Origin: an uncultured Shewanella sp.
GTDB taxonomy: Bacteria > Pseudomonadota > Gammaproteobacteria > Enterobacterales > Shewanellaceae
Assembly (NCBI RefSeq): GCF_947501665.1
Contig: NZ_CANMWS010000024.1
Location: 30,680-94,679, forward strand
Length of the DNA: 64,000 nucleotides
Direction: 5' to 3'
Shown: positions 45,007 through 56,000 of the stretch, piece by piece
Position numbering within the stretch: the stretch's first letter is position 1
How the letters are laid out: each line of letters begins with the position of its first letter
Translations under genes and position numbers: made by a program
Notes under the pieces: model-generated
What the model was told of the DNA's origin: nothing
Seen by the model: only the letters and a program-made list of their open reading frames with translations
Databases searched by the model: none

Positions 45007-46070
45007 AAGTTCTCCATAACCGGGCGGTCAAAGTCGCAATCTTGTTTGGTTATATACAAATTACCCATTTCATATAAATAAGGGGAATCATCATTACTCC
45101 ACATAATCAATGACGTTGTAGAAGGGGTCCTCAACTCTATTGGATGGAATAAATGTGGAAAGTCAAAGAAATCACAATCTAATACAGATAGCCAGTTTTT
45201 ATATATAAATAAAGAATTAACACCGGAGTTAGTCGAATAGAAATCTATTACATCCACTCCTAAGCTTGCGCCTTCATCTTCTAAAAAAGAAATTGCAGAT
45301 AAACAAGTTTTTTTGTCTCCGAACAAGTCAACACAATGCATAATTTTTAATTCTTCAATAATATCAATTCGATAAATAACGATACATTTCCCATGTTTTT
45401 CATTTCCAATAATTTTAACGTTATAAGAAAATGATGGATGTTCTATATAACGCCATTTAATCCAATCGTAATTTCTTAAAAATAGATTATTACTTATAGA
45501 AAAATCATTAAAAATATCATCTACAACCTCTTTTGATGCGTCAAAAATAGTATACTTCTCATTCTTCACCTTTATCTTACTTAGCTTATTAACCAAAGGT
45601 GTACTATGTCCAAATTTTTTCACCACATCGTGATTTAACACTTTTACAAATCTAGGGATTGATTTTAGATACTTAAATCCCATTCTTAAATAAACAGGTA
45701 ATGCTTGTTCTGATATGCCCATACCAAACATGACATTATACTTAGATTTAAGATAATCAAGCATCTTAGGGCCTAAGCCTAAATTTCTTGAGCTTTCTTT
45801 TACAATCCAGGTGGTTAGCTCCACTCCTTTTTTCTCTTCACCTTTTAAAAAAAAAGGTCTTTCTGTTAATCCCATCACAGCTACAATCTCGCCACTTTTT
45901 AAAGCCAGACAGCATTGATCACCGAGTTTATTTGGGGTGTTTGAAAATTGCCATTCATAAAACTTCTCATTAGAAAGTGCTATTCTTCTCGTCCAATTAG
46001 ATTGATAGAAAAATGCAACAGAAGCCATATCTACATTCAATTCACTCGCAGAGCCTATCTCAATACTCAT
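45003..46070 (-). CDS. GNAT-like N-acyltransferase, partner of the deacetylase
   Basis: 355 residues. 'AVMGLTERPFFLKGEEKKGV', then 'ELTTWIVKESSRNLGLGPKM' is the acetyl-CoA binding turn (R-x-x-G-L-G), followed by 'VYLRMGFKYL'. A second half with similar secondary structure suggests two GNAT-like domains, as in FemAB/GNAT sugar-acylating enzymes. Coupled to a NodB deacetylase, it probably re-acylates the free amino group left on a surface sugar. That joint role is inferred. Confidence 0.78.
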   Translation of the reverse strand: MSIEIGSASELNVDMASVAFFYQSNWTRRIALSNEKFYEWQFSNTPNKLGDQCCLALKSGEIVAVMGLTERPFFLKGEEKKGVELTTWIVKESSRNLGLGPKMLDYLKSKYNVMFGMGISEQALPVYLRMGFKYLKSIPRFVKVLNHDVVKKFGHSTPLVNKLSKIKVKNEKYTIFDASKEVVDDIFNDFSISNNLFLRNYDWIKWRYIEHPSFSYNVKIIGNEKHGKCIVIYRIDIIEELKIMHCVDLFGDKKTCLSAISFLEDEGASLGVDVIDFYSTNSGVNSLFIYKNWLSVLDCDFFDFPHLFHPIELRTPSTTSLIMWSNDDSPYLYEMGNLYITKQDCDFDRPVMENL

Positions 46071-46485
46071 GACAAACCTATATGAAATTTAAATAAAAAA
46101 ACATAACAACAATATTCATAATCTAGCAATAAAATCAATTTAATACGTTGTTATTACCTACTGTTATTAGATAACGCAACCTTAAACAATTGCTAGGTTT
46201 GAAAGTTGTTAAAGGCCCCTCTCTGGTGTTTAATATATGCTCTATCTAGGCTTGTTGCAAAATTTCCTTTATGACTCAGGATGTCGTCTTTAATTCTTAA
46301 TATAGTGAAAATTTTTGATCAACCTTTTTATAAACAGCCATCATTAAAATCAACCCATTCCCCCATTGTTAACTTTATGGCTTTGTATGTTGAGCTTTGT
46401 ATGTCACATGAGTAAAATCGATTGCTGAAACGTCGATTGGTTGTGTCGTAAGTTGTATTGATAAAATGAATAAGGAGGTTCAATC
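46071..46485. other. Gap without a supported gene
   Basis: 415 AT-rich bases between divergent transcription units. No open frame of note. It must carry promoters for the GNAT/deacetylase pair and for the small membrane protein. A GGCTTGTTGCAAAATTTCC-like string at about 46250 recalls an insertion-sequence end, but no partner end was found. Confidence 0.4.
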
Positions 46486-46716
46486 ATGAGTTCTAATCAA
46501 GGAAATAGTCGATTTATCCAATTTTTAATACCCTTTGTTATTGCATTTTTAGGATCAAAAGTGATTTTTTATTATTGTTCTTTTGAGTATTCACTCTTGT
46601 CAGATCCTTTTAATAGTCAAAAATTTCTCATCGATCTTTTAGTCTTTGTTGGGCTGTTTTATGTTGGAATGATTGTTCATCGGTATGTTTCAAAGTTTAA
46701 AAATGGGCATTTGTGA
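46486..46716 (+). CDS. Small membrane protein, unknown
   Basis: 76 residues preceded by a strong AAGGAGG ribosome binding site. Two hydrophobic segments ('FLIPFVIAFLGSKVIFYY' and 'LLVFVGLFYVGMIVHRYV') predict two transmembrane helices with a short periplasmic or cytosolic loop. No family recognised. It runs straight into the GNAT region downstream. Confidence 0.6.
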   Translation: MSSNQGNSRFIQFLIPFVIAFLGSKVIFYYCSFEYSLLSDPFNSQKFLIDLLVFVGLFYVGMIVHRYVSKFKNGHL

Positions 46717-46800
46717 TTGGTGGACAATGTCATTTCATTAGGGGTAGAATGCGTGTTCGCGGCTGCACATATTGATTTTGCTATTCAATTTGAGAGACAT

Positions 46801-47235
46801 ATGATGCTAGTAGATAATGTGTTTCCTGAAGATTACGCAGAAATGCTGAATGTTTGGGAGAATTCAGTTCGAGCGACTCATGATTTCATAACAGAAGATG
46901 ATATTGCGTTTTTTAAACCCATTATCATCGAGCAGGCTTTTCCTGCAGTCACCTTGAAGTGTGTAAAAAATGGTAAGGGTGCAATTTTAGGTTTTATGGG
47001 GATCCATGATGCAAAGGTTGAAATGCTATTCATTTTGAATGAAGCAAGAGGCCAAGGCGTGGGCAAAGTATTGTTGCAACACGCAATAAAACACTTAGGG
47101 GCAAGTAAAGTTGATGTCAATGAACAAAATCCATTAGCGGTCGGTTTTTACGAGCACATGGGTTTTAAGGTTGTTTCACGCTCCCCCTTAGATGATATGG
47201 GAAAACCTTTTCCAATTTTGCATATGATGCTGTAA
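46801..47235 (+). CDS. GNAT-family N-acetyltransferase
   Basis: 144 residues if started at ATG 46801; the frame is open back to 46717 (TTG), but related enzymes begin near 'VFPEDYAEMLNVWENSVRAT'. 'VEMLFILNEARGQGVGKVLL' is the acetyl-CoA binding motif (RGQGVG), then 'DVNEQNPLAVGFYEHMGFKV'. It resembles the small YjaB/PA-type acetyltransferases whose substrates are mostly unknown. A clear terminator follows. Confidence 0.85.
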   Translation: MMLVDNVFPEDYAEMLNVWENSVRATHDFITEDDIAFFKPIIIEQAFPAVTLKCVKNGKGAILGFMGIHDAKVEMLFILNEARGQGVGKVLLQHAIKHLGASKVDVNEQNPLAVGFYEHMGFKVVSRSPLDDMGKPFPILHMML

Positions 47236-47284
47236 CGCTCGGTTTGTTGTTTATTGATGAGATCTATGGCTTTGTTAGAAGAAG

Positions 47285-47318
47285 CGCCCAAGGCTAATAA
47301 CCTTGGGCGTTTCCGTTT
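47285..47318 (+). terminator. Rho-independent terminator
   Basis: CGCCCAAGG (47285-47293), 7-base loop, CCTTGGGCG (47301-47309), then TTTCCGTTT. A 9-bp GC-rich perfect stem with a T-rich tail, about 50 bases after the GNAT stop. Confidence 0.8.
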
Positions 47319-47597
47319 GTGGTTATAGATATTTTAACAACACATTGAAAAATATTTTCAGTCTCGTTGTCAGTATTTGAGTTAACGGTTAAGATCGCAT
47401 TGATTTAGCTATCGGTACCGGTTTTTTGATTTCAAATATTCTTGTTTTAAGCGCGTCAGTAAATACCGCATTGTGTCGGAATGTCTCTTTTTTATCTCAT
47501 TTTTTAACTATCTTATAGTGAATAAGCGAGTGTCGTTGAGCTTGAAAGCGTCGTTAAGATAAAGCTTCAAGCCCAGTTAATAATGGAGGATATCAGA

Positions 47598-48566
47598 ATG
47601 AATATGGAATTTGACAATAGCCCTACGCAAGAACAGATCACGCCATTAACGATAGATTATACCGATTCAGGACCTGCTGATAGCGTTAAATATACATTGC
47701 GTTTTTTAGTTAAAATAGGTGGCGGCGCTGAACGTCACATTCTTATGGATACGGGGTCAACAGGTATTGTCGTACCGCGTTTGGCGATAAAAAATTATTC
47801 AGAGTGTGAAAAAGTGCTGCCTCCGTTGCCAGCTCCACATTATAGTTCCAGTGGCGCCCATTATGATGGCGATTGGGTATACACCAGTATTGAGCTTTAT
47901 GATAATCAAGGTCATTGCTTTACCATTGATAAAATCCCTGTTTTTGCAGTGACAGAACACGAGGACAATGATGTATCGAGCGTGAGTATGATGGGAATAG
48001 GGATCCACTCTAAGGTATACGGTGATGAATATAATCCATTTTTGAACCTCCCCCAAATGACACAAGGTCAGTTCCAGCGAGGTTATATTATTACCAGCTC
48101 ACAGGTCATTTTTGGCTATTCCAGTCAAGACATTACTGCATTTAAGCAATTTTCATTTGCTAAAGGCAGTGACAGTGCGATTGCAACAACGACGCTCACC
48201 CCGACAAGCGGCAATGACATACAGGCTTTTCAACAAGTTACGCCTTTGCTATTAGATACAGGGATCCCTTATATGATAGTGACACCGAAAAAAGAGGCAA
48301 AACAACCCGCTCGAGAGTTTATTGATCCACATACTCAGCATATTATTCCAGGAACCCAAATTGATGTGACGCTGTGCGATAATGAGGGGGCGACTTTCCA
48401 TTATAGGTTTACGGCGTCACAAGCTCCTATGCCAGTGGATCCCAGTTATGTGCGCTTTGCTGTGCCTTCAGCAAAGGGATTTGTTAATACGGGCAGGCAT
48501 ATTTTGACTGATTATGATTATTTAGTGGATTATGATCAAAAGCTCATTGGACTCAAAGAAAAATGA
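47598..48566 (+). CDS. Pepsin-like aspartic protease homologue with two DTG motifs
   Basis: 322 residues from ATG 47598, which has GGAGG eight bases upstream; ATG 47583 would place that site inside the gene. Two aspartic-protease-like motifs are seen: 'HILMDTGSTGIVVP' (Asp51) and 'PLLLDTGIPYMIV' (Asp220), about 169 residues apart, as expected for a two-lobed pepsin fold. Bacterial pepsin homologues are known from Shewanella (shewasins). No signal peptide is visible, so it would be cytosolic as shewasins are. The second motif has Ile where Ser/Thr normally follows DTG, so activity is uncertain; it could also be a non-peptidase relative. Confidence 0.65.
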   Translation: MNMEFDNSPTQEQITPLTIDYTDSGPADSVKYTLRFLVKIGGGAERHILMDTGSTGIVVPRLAIKNYSECEKVLPPLPAPHYSSSGAHYDGDWVYTSIELYDNQGHCFTIDKIPVFAVTEHEDNDVSSVSMMGIGIHSKVYGDEYNPFLNLPQMTQGQFQRGYIITSSQVIFGYSSQDITAFKQFSFAKGSDSAIATTTLTPTSGNDIQAFQQVTPLLLDTGIPYMIVTPKKEAKQPAREFIDPHTQHIIPGTQIDVTLCDNEGATFHYRFTASQAPMPVDPSYVRFAVPSAKGFVNTGRHILTDYDYLVDYDQKLIGLKEK

Positions 48567-48943
48567 GCATGGATGGTGAGCTAATTTATAGTGAAGGTGA
48601 GTTTATTAAGCAAAAAAGCCAGCCAACATTTTAGGCCAGCGATAAAGCTCGAATTTATGTTTAAACCATTTTATATTGATTTAGCTATAGCGGCTATTTG
48701 CCACGAAATGCCATCTTGATATTGACCAAAATATTGGCATTTAGTAAGAGTGAAACATACAAAAGCAATATCATATTTAAATTATTGATTTTTAATATTT
48801 AAATTAAGTGTAATACCAATCTAAGATTGGTATTACATTCATTACCCCGGGTTCAGGTTTATTATTAAGGGCTGTTGCATTTTTATGGTTAAATTATGTT
48901 TAGTGGCTCCTGCTTTATCAAAGAGCAATAGCCCCTAATGTTG
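48567..48943. other. Gap with palindrome and MITE-like end
   Basis: 377 bases between convergent genes. It holds a perfect 27-base palindrome (48810-48836), an end-like sequence related to the 4853-5094 element (48843-48864), and a long-loop inverted pair GGGCTGTTGC / GCAATAGCCC (48869-48878, 48924-48933). No gene is seen. Confidence 0.5.
48810..48836. repeat. Perfect 13-bp palindrome
   Basis: GTAATACCAATCT, one central A, AGATTGGTATTAC. Perfect dyad in a non-coding gap, probably an interspersed palindromic element or a terminator between convergent genes. Confidence 0.6.
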
Positions 48944-50596
48944 CTATCTTGAACACATATCAATGTCGGGGCATTGATTGGCAAAGGGGAAAGGGGTTGC
49001 TTTCACATTGCTGCATTCACCGCTGTCGTCAAAAGCCAAACAGGCAAATACGGGATAGTGTCCAGAAAGATCATTGCCATTATCATCTCGAATGACTAAG
49101 GTTGCTCTATAGCTGTCAGTTGGCTGTAAATGATCCACAGCATAAAGGATATGATCTAAATTCTTGTCTTTGGGGGAGCCATCTCCACTGATACAACCTT
49201 CTTCACCGACAACGTTTGTGTTTTGACCGCAATCATTGGTATAGCGATTTGAAAAACTTGCCTGAGGAGGAGTGGCGGCATTAAGTTTAGATAATAATGC
49301 TTGATATTCATATACACCACTGCCTTTGTAATTAGTGCCCACAAAGGGGTCGAGATTTAAATCGCCTAAAATAATAATGGGTTCATTACTGGGAATATTT
49401 CTATTGGTGATATATTGCGCCATTTGATCGATTTGGTGTTGACGGGCTTCATAATCTCTTCGGCCTCCTTGCATATGCGTACCAAAGATATGATATTTTT
49501 TAGCTGTTCCTGCTGCTGATTTTTCGACTACAGCATATCTCACGGCTTTTCTTGCATAACAATCGACCCCTTCACAGTCATTAAATTCTTTATGATCTTT
49601 GTGAATGATAGGGTGTCTACTGGCGATGAGTACACCAGAGGAAAGCTGCAGTGTTATGAGTCTTTCTGTTGGTTTCACTTTGAGAATGTTGTCTTTTTCA
49701 AAACCTAGACCTAACTCTTTAAGGGTACTTTTGAGGTAGGATTCTTTTTTTTGAATTTCTTGAAAAACAATAATATCAGGGCTTTGTCCTCCCAATTTGG
49801 TCACCGCAGCATTTATATGATTTTCAGCTTCTTCATCTGAGGTACCTATGCCGAGAAAATCAAAATAAATTCTGGCTATGGTATCGGTTGCTATGCCCAT
49901 ATTAAAAGTGACGATACTCAATACATTTGGGTTAGTCGATGACATGATATGTTTATGACCATTGCCTTGGAAATTATCGATCCCATTGATTAAGTGACCG
50001 ACGGGATTGAATGCTAAATCAGTGTTACCGCCATCACAGAGCACGGCAGCATCAGCCGTGGTTGATAGGGCTACATTTGGAAACACATGGATCCCATTGG
50101 TATGAGTTGACTCGAGATTAATTTGATCGTAGCTGCCATCATGTTGGGTCGTTTTATCGAAACAGTTCTCTCTTCGCTGGCTATACCCGTCAAGCTCACC
50201 ATCAGAGAAGTCGTCTATGATCCAGATACGGGTGTTATTTGCTGTTAGCATTTCTATTTTATCAATAGTGACCGGCCCGTCTGACCATATACGCAGAAAA
50301 GAATTTTTTGCGTATTGACCATTAAGATCACATTGCTGTGAATAACGATTATCGACAAAATCACTCAAGAGAATGCCGTCATATTCTAAACACTGGGGAC
50401 TCCAATATTCTTGCTCTGCATTAGACAGCCATTCAAAAAATATTTTTGTGTTGGGTGAGTTTCTATCCTCTGCTTCATCAGCCAATGTAATGTTGATATT
50501 ATTTGCCAATGCAGTATTACTGAAGATTAACAATAAACTTGCCTTTAACCAATTAGCTATAATATGTTGATAAGTCAATGTGTTCCTTAATTTCAT
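48944..50596 (-). CDS. Secreted EEP-family hydrolase (sphingomyelinase C-like)
   Basis: 550 residues from ATG 50596, which follows AAGGAAAG; the frame is open further upstream but that extension lacks sense. Signal peptide 'WLKASLLLIFSNTALA'. An N-terminal region of about 200 residues with several Cys precedes the endonuclease/exonuclease/phosphatase domain: 'NVLSIVTFNMGIATD', 'DIIVFQEIQK', 'IFGTHMQGG', 'IIILGDLNLDP', 'KDKNLDHILY' and 'LSGHYPVFACL' give the Asn, Glu, His/Asp and final His of the DNase-I-like active site. The layout fits bacterial sphingomyelinases or secreted nucleases; which substrate is used cannot be settled here. Confidence 0.85.
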   Translation of the reverse strand: MKLRNTLTYQHIIANWLKASLLLIFSNTALANNINITLADEAEDRNSPNTKIFFEWLSNAEQEYWSPQCLEYDGILLSDFVDNRYSQQCDLNGQYAKNSFLRIWSDGPVTIDKIEMLTANNTRIWIIDDFSDGELDGYSQRRENCFDKTTQHDGSYDQINLESTHTNGIHVFPNVALSTTADAAVLCDGGNTDLAFNPVGHLINGIDNFQGNGHKHIMSSTNPNVLSIVTFNMGIATDTIARIYFDFLGIGTSDEEAENHINAAVTKLGGQSPDIIVFQEIQKKESYLKSTLKELGLGFEKDNILKVKPTERLITLQLSSGVLIASRHPIIHKDHKEFNDCEGVDCYARKAVRYAVVEKSAAGTAKKYHIFGTHMQGGRRDYEARQHQIDQMAQYITNRNIPSNEPIIILGDLNLDPFVGTNYKGSGVYEYQALLSKLNAATPPQASFSNRYTNDCGQNTNVVGEEGCISGDGSPKDKNLDHILYAVDHLQPTDSYRATLVIRDDNGNDLSGHYPVFACLAFDDSGECSNVKATPFPFANQCPDIDMCSR

Positions 50597-51601
50597 ATGC
50601 TTTCCTTGTGCTAGGGCCTGTTGTTCTTTCGTGATTGAATTATGTTCAGATAAACGTATTTTAATTGCGGCGAGAGGTGTGATGCCTAGTGATTCTAAGC
50701 CCCTTTTCTTAAACGGAGCAGCTCTCAACAAAGAATAAAATACGTTTAGTGGATCTTACGGACAGCGCTTGTGGCTCCTTTCTACGGCGTTATCGCTTAT
50801 TTATGGGCGACCCCATGGATGGGGAAGGTAGAGCGACATCTGGAATCAAAGCCGAGAATAATGACACCGCATAAGCTCTGCCCTGTATAAAAAAACGACA
50901 AGATGCTGCAGAAATACTCACCAAAGAGCAACCGGCCCTATTCATCCTACCATTAATCTAGACATAGACATCAGTTGCTCAATCGATTGAATGATGACTG
51001 AGAAGGTTTTTGACAAAGTGATATTCTCTTTCAATGAAGAAACTGCATTCTTGAATTGCTCTCTATTCTTATGATTAAGTACAGGGTATTTTTAGCTTAT
51101 GCTTATCATGCTCTGTTGTATACATTGTTTTTAACAATTTAACAATAATGTATGCATGATACGATTCTAAGTTTATTTTATATAATTTTGCTTTATTCTC
51201 GTTTTCTATTTCTACAGCGTATTAGCGAGTGTGTTAATATTCATAAAAGATTAACTGCTCTTCAAGTTATATGAAGTTTTTTGGGGAGAGGGGCAAAATT
51301 ATCTTTTTCTTTTATTACGTTGAAAAAATTCGTGGTTCTATTTGCCATTATGATTTCTGCTTTATATATGTGAGTGGTGTTCAGAGAATAACAAACATTA
51401 ACTATTGTTTATATTAGCTAATGCGACTATAAAGTAAGAGCATCATTGTCAGAAAACACATTAAATTTTTTATGGATAAAAGGTGAACTATTCATTTTGT
51501 ATATTTTATGCTGCCATTAATGGTTTAAAAAAGTGACTTCAATGATGACATTTGAGTCACTTTTTTATTGTTCGCTTGTTATTGAATTTTTTCAATGGGC
51601 T
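50597..51601. other. Long AT-rich gap with inverted repeats
   Basis: About 1 kb without a supported gene. TAAACGTATTTTA (50651-50663) and TAAAATACGTTTA (50736-50748) are perfect 13-bp inverted copies. A CCCCATGGATGGGG hairpin lies at about 50812. Further downstream the DNA is very AT-rich with no frame. The end carries the terminator of the DUF4136 gene. Confidence 0.45.
51527..51566. terminator. Bidirectional terminator-like hairpin
   Basis: AAAAAAGTGACT (51527-51538) pairs perfectly with AGTCACTTTTTT (51555-51566). A-run and T-run form the stem base on both sides, so it can stop transcripts from either strand; it lies 36 bases past the end of the DUF4136 gene. Confidence 0.65.
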
Positions 51602-52282
51602 CTATTTTGGTTTTGGCGGAAAGCTTGCGAGCATTTTTGTAATGGTTTCGTTGAGCTTGGATTGCTTTTCTTCTGGGGTCATATTGTTGTCTATTTTGGC
51701 GGTAGCCGTAGACTGCCAAATGATTTGGTTTGATTTGCGATCGACGATATCAATAATTAGCTTGCCTTCTTGATAAGGGGTGATTCGTGCAGGTGAGCTG
51801 GTGACAACGCTACCCGGTCCCATAAAGCCTGTTGAATAAGTCGGGCCTTTGATATTTAGTTTGGTTTCTTCTCCCACTCGATAGTAAACATGGATATCGG
51901 CTGAGCTTGGATTTGTCTCGACTTGATATTGTTTGGATAAGTTTTGATTAATCGATTGTTCTATTTGGCGGTAGATATAAGCCGAAGGCTGAGTTGGAGC
52001 GGTTGGAAGCACTGGGGGAGTTGACTGAGGGGGGAGTGGCGGCAGGTTTATCTCAGGTAGAGCATGTTTTAATGTCGCCGCTGGCAGGGGTAAATCGTTA
52101 GGATCGGGCTGGAGTTTTGATTCTAGATAATAACTTGAAATGCCAGCGTAAGGATATTGAGGATCATAATCATGATTAATGTTGACAGATGAGCAAGCGG
52201 CTAACGTGAGTAATATTATGATGGACAATAGGGTGAGCGGTAATAAGCATAATGTGCGAGAAGTAAGCATATTAATAATCAT
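51602..52282 (-). CDS. DUF4136 outer-membrane lipoprotein
   Basis: 226 residues. The signal peptide ends in a lipobox 'LTLAAC' (Cys about 30). 'VNINHDYDPQYPYAGISSYY' is the DUF4136 start and 'EGKLIIDIVDRKSNQIIWQS' is its conserved end. A Pro-rich insertion ('LPPLPPQSTPPVLPTAPTQP') interrupts the domain. Two possible ATG starts four codons apart exist. DUF4136 lipoproteins are of unknown function. Confidence 0.88.
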   Translation of the reverse strand: MIINMLTSRTLCLLPLTLLSIIILLTLAACSSVNINHDYDPQYPYAGISSYYLESKLQPDPNDLPLPAATLKHALPEINLPPLPPQSTPPVLPTAPTQPSAYIYRQIEQSINQNLSKQYQVETNPSSADIHVYYRVGEETKLNIKGPTYSTGFMGPGSVVTSSPARITPYQEGKLIIDIVDRKSNQIIWQSTATAKIDNNMTPEEKQSKLNETITKMLASFPPKPK

Positions 52283-53040
52283 ATGATAAAAGATTTCTTA
52301 ATTTAAGGCTTAATATCAAAGAGAAGCAAGCTTATTTAGGATAAAAAATGAGAGATTGGAGACAATATTCAATCCATCTATTTAGTGTTTTTTGTTAAGT
52401 ATTTAACTTTTATGATTTTATTGTTAGGCATGTGTGTGAAATAGATTAAATAGTCGAGTATTGATTTTCTTTGGCCCTTTAATATGTCATTTCAAGTGAT
52501 TATGTTATTTCAGTTTATATTGACATGATATTTTAATGTTTAGGCAATTTATTACTCAGTGGGTGACATGGAACAGGATAAATAAACGGCTTAATCGATA
52601 TAGAAATGCTGTAGATTTGAAATTAGTCATAAAAAAGTTTGTCATAGATAGTGCTTTTATTCTAATTTTTTGCATCTTGAGCGTTAATAATTTGAGTTTT
52701 CTGGCTTTCGCCCATTTTTAATTCTTCATTTCAATGAATATGACTAATTCCACAGTATGAGAATAATGTGATTTAAGTGTGATTGATGGTTTTTTTGTTT
52801 TATTAGCTGTTGATGTTTCTCTTAAAAAGAATAGAGTGTGCTTTAAAATGTTACATGATGTTGCGGTTATCGCAAACAAACTGAAACAAATTTGAGGTTA
52901 GAATGTTATCAGCTGTTGGCTTTATTATTTAGTAGGTTTTTGGTTGAGTTATTCAGTGAGCAAAGTCGTACTCGAAAATAATCGATAATGCCAGGACAAT
53001 ATTCTTTTGAATATCATACATAATGTTGGATGGAGTCGTC
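52283..53040. other. AT-rich gap upstream of the metalloprotease gene
   Basis: About 760 bases. A 61-codon open frame (52536-52721) has no good ribosome binding site or motif. The region must carry the promoters for the lipoprotein gene (minus) and the protease gene (plus). Nothing else supported. Confidence 0.45.
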
Positions 53041-56000
53041 ATGGAAAGATGTTTTTCACGTTTATTTTTTGCTATTAATTGTGCGGTTATTAGTGGGAGT
53101 GTTTTTGCGTCTCAAGTGGATAAAAACGCTCATGTTCAAGCACCTTGGTTGTCCACGGGCGACTATAGTCTTGAGAACACTCAGCTACCAGAATGGGAGT
53201 TAAATCATAGAAAAGCGGTGTTGGAAACAGGGATTGAAGCAGGTATTCATTCCAATATTGATATGCACAGTACATTCCCTTATATGCTCTCTCCTCTTTC
53301 TGATTCAATAAATAGACTCATCGTTGAAGGGACCCAGAAAAAAGCCGGTGGTGCAGGCGGTAATGAAAAATTGGGGTTAACTTGCTATAGCCCAAGTGCG
53401 GATTCAATGCTTCTTTGTCAAACCTATGAAAGTTTAGTCGACAGTGTGACTTATGCTAATAACGGCTCGCAGGTGCTTTTTGGGGATACGAGTGATAATG
53501 CTATTTTTGCAGAGTTTGACGGTTACCCTTTTATTGTGACGCAAGTGGATGACACTTGCTATTTAGAAAACGATTATGTCACCACCATTAAGTATGACAT
53601 CAATGGCAGCAATGATACTGCCTATGGATATGATTGTAGCAGCAGTGTGGAACATTTTGGACAAAGAGAAGTCGATGCCATTTATTATGACTTCTTTTCT
53701 TTTTCACCTGAAAATGACGCGCATTTCTATGGGGGCGTGGTCATGCAAATGTATCACTCCTACTTAGATGATTTATTTCCTGAGCAAAAAGCACAGAATC
53801 CTAACTCCCCCGATTGTCCTGTTGATAACCAAGGACAACCTAATGGCGATTATTGTTTAAAGCGTTTATCGCAACGGGCTCATGCGCTGGGAGTGACAGG
53901 TGGGCATATGGATGATGCCAATTGGGATGGTGAGTATGTGAATTATGGTAATGGACAATGGGCGGGGAGATTTTACAGTTTAACCACCATTGATTTAGTC
54001 GCCCATGAATCCATGCATGCGTTAAGTGAATGGAATGGTGATTTAGATTCTACCGGACAAGCAGGCGCCATCGGTGAAGGGTTAGGGGATATTTCCGCTA
54101 TTGCGGCTAATCAATATTTTGAGAGCCACCTTTTAGGTGAACAATCGGATAATTATCAAAGCAGCACAGGTTATCAAAATAAGCGTGACAATGAATGGGC
54201 TTATGCATGGGATATTTATGTTAATAATGAACTGATGCGGATTTTTGAATTGCCTTCTTTTGACGGTAACTCTATTGAAGATGCAAGGGAATATTCGTCT
54301 AGTAATAGTAAGCATTATAATGGTGGTGTGTTAAGAAAATTATTTTATGAATTAGTCGTCTCAGAAGGTTGGTCACATGAGCAAGCTTTTAAGTTATTTT
54401 TAGGCGCTAATGTGAGCTGCTTCACGCCAAGTGTCACATTTGATCAAATGGGGGCCTGTTTACTGGATCAAGTGGACAAGGTGTTCTCGTCAGGTGAAGT
54501 GGACTCTCATAAAGTGGCATTGGATGAACGTCTTCATCGTTTAGGGATTTTTGCTAGTAATAGTCAAATCAATGCGTTAAGTTTTACGCAGAATAAGCAT
54601 TATGATCATTCAGAGTATTGGATTTCTCCATCCATAGATGTCACCGATATCGAAGAAATCCGTGTCGATTGGGGAGATGGCACTCGCGTTAATTGGTCGG
54701 TTAATGACATTAATGGCAGCAATATTGAAGACATGCTGACAGGTGAGCACCTTTATGCTACGGGCGCTAAACACGTTAACTTTTCACTGAATGTCCTGAA
54801 AAAAGATGGCACCTTATTACAAGGCTTGAGTCAAGATTATATTCACTCATCGCCACTGCTTTGTACACCAACAATACATAATCCTAATGGAGAAGTGAGC
54901 CAGTTTACCTTCATGGGGCAAACCTATGCTATGTCAAATACGGGTTATCGATACGTTGATGCTCGCCACCTTACATTGCCCACGAATAATCAGTCTCCTA
55001 TTTCTATAGAAGGGAATTTTACGGGTAAAAATATCTCTGTTTTTGCAGATATAAATCGTAATGGATATTTTGACCGAGATGAATTATTAGCAGAAGAAAA
55101 GCCGATGGTTGATGGCATGCCAACATTAGCGGGATTAGCGGATATTGAAGCGGGCCCAATATTGTTAAGAGTCGTGCTGGATGAATATACGACGTGGGGA
55201 TGCAGTAGTGTGTCTAAGGGCATGGCGTTTGATATTTTAACGACACTAGAGGCTGCGGCCACGCCACCAACGGCTGATTTTAGTTATGAGATAACGGGTG
55301 CAACCAGTGTGCAATTTAATGCAGTAACCGAAGGGGTAGATGATAGCCGTAATCCTGAATTTACTTGGTCCTATCAGCAAACGGGTCAAAGTGCGGTGAG
55401 TATGGGGCAAGGAGAGAGTATCTCTTATGATTTTAGTCAGTCTGGGACTTATTCTGTCAATCTAACGGTTGTCTATGATGATGGCTTGCAAGATACCCGC
55501 ACGCAAGATCTTGTGCTGGGTGGCATTTGTTTTCCGGAAAAAAGCAGCAGTTTTGATGAAGAAAGTGAATTTATTAATGCTTTGACTTACAGCGGTCCTT
55601 GGAGTGGTTCGTTAAATTCATCGGGTCGTAATCCCGTTGCTTATATCGATCATGATGTGGGTGACTATATGGATGGCTATGAAGGATATCCACTGACGAT
55701 TAGCCTTTACACTGACACGATGAGCCGATCTGCTGCCACTAGTATTATTCAGATGGGACGGTTACGGACCACAATCTGGGTTGATTTAAATCATAATGGG
55801 ATCTTTGAACAGGATGAATCTTATGTCAACGAGAGTGCTGATGACTTTTCATCACAATGGTATAGCTATCGTCTATACAGAATTAAAAGTGAGCATACCT
55901 TAACGATTAATCAAAATACGGATAATGGAGGCGCCAATGAGCTTCCGTTAAAAGTCAGAGTGAAACTTGAAAATATCGCAAGTGGAAGCTTTTCTGACAC

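Noticed and set aside
46250..46268. Insertion-sequence end (GGCTTGTTGCAAAATTTCC-like)
   Set aside because: Only one end is visible, no transposase remnant and no duplicated target.
52536..52721. 61-codon frame upstream of the metalloprotease
   Set aside because: Poor ribosome binding site, no homology recognised, AT-rich region.
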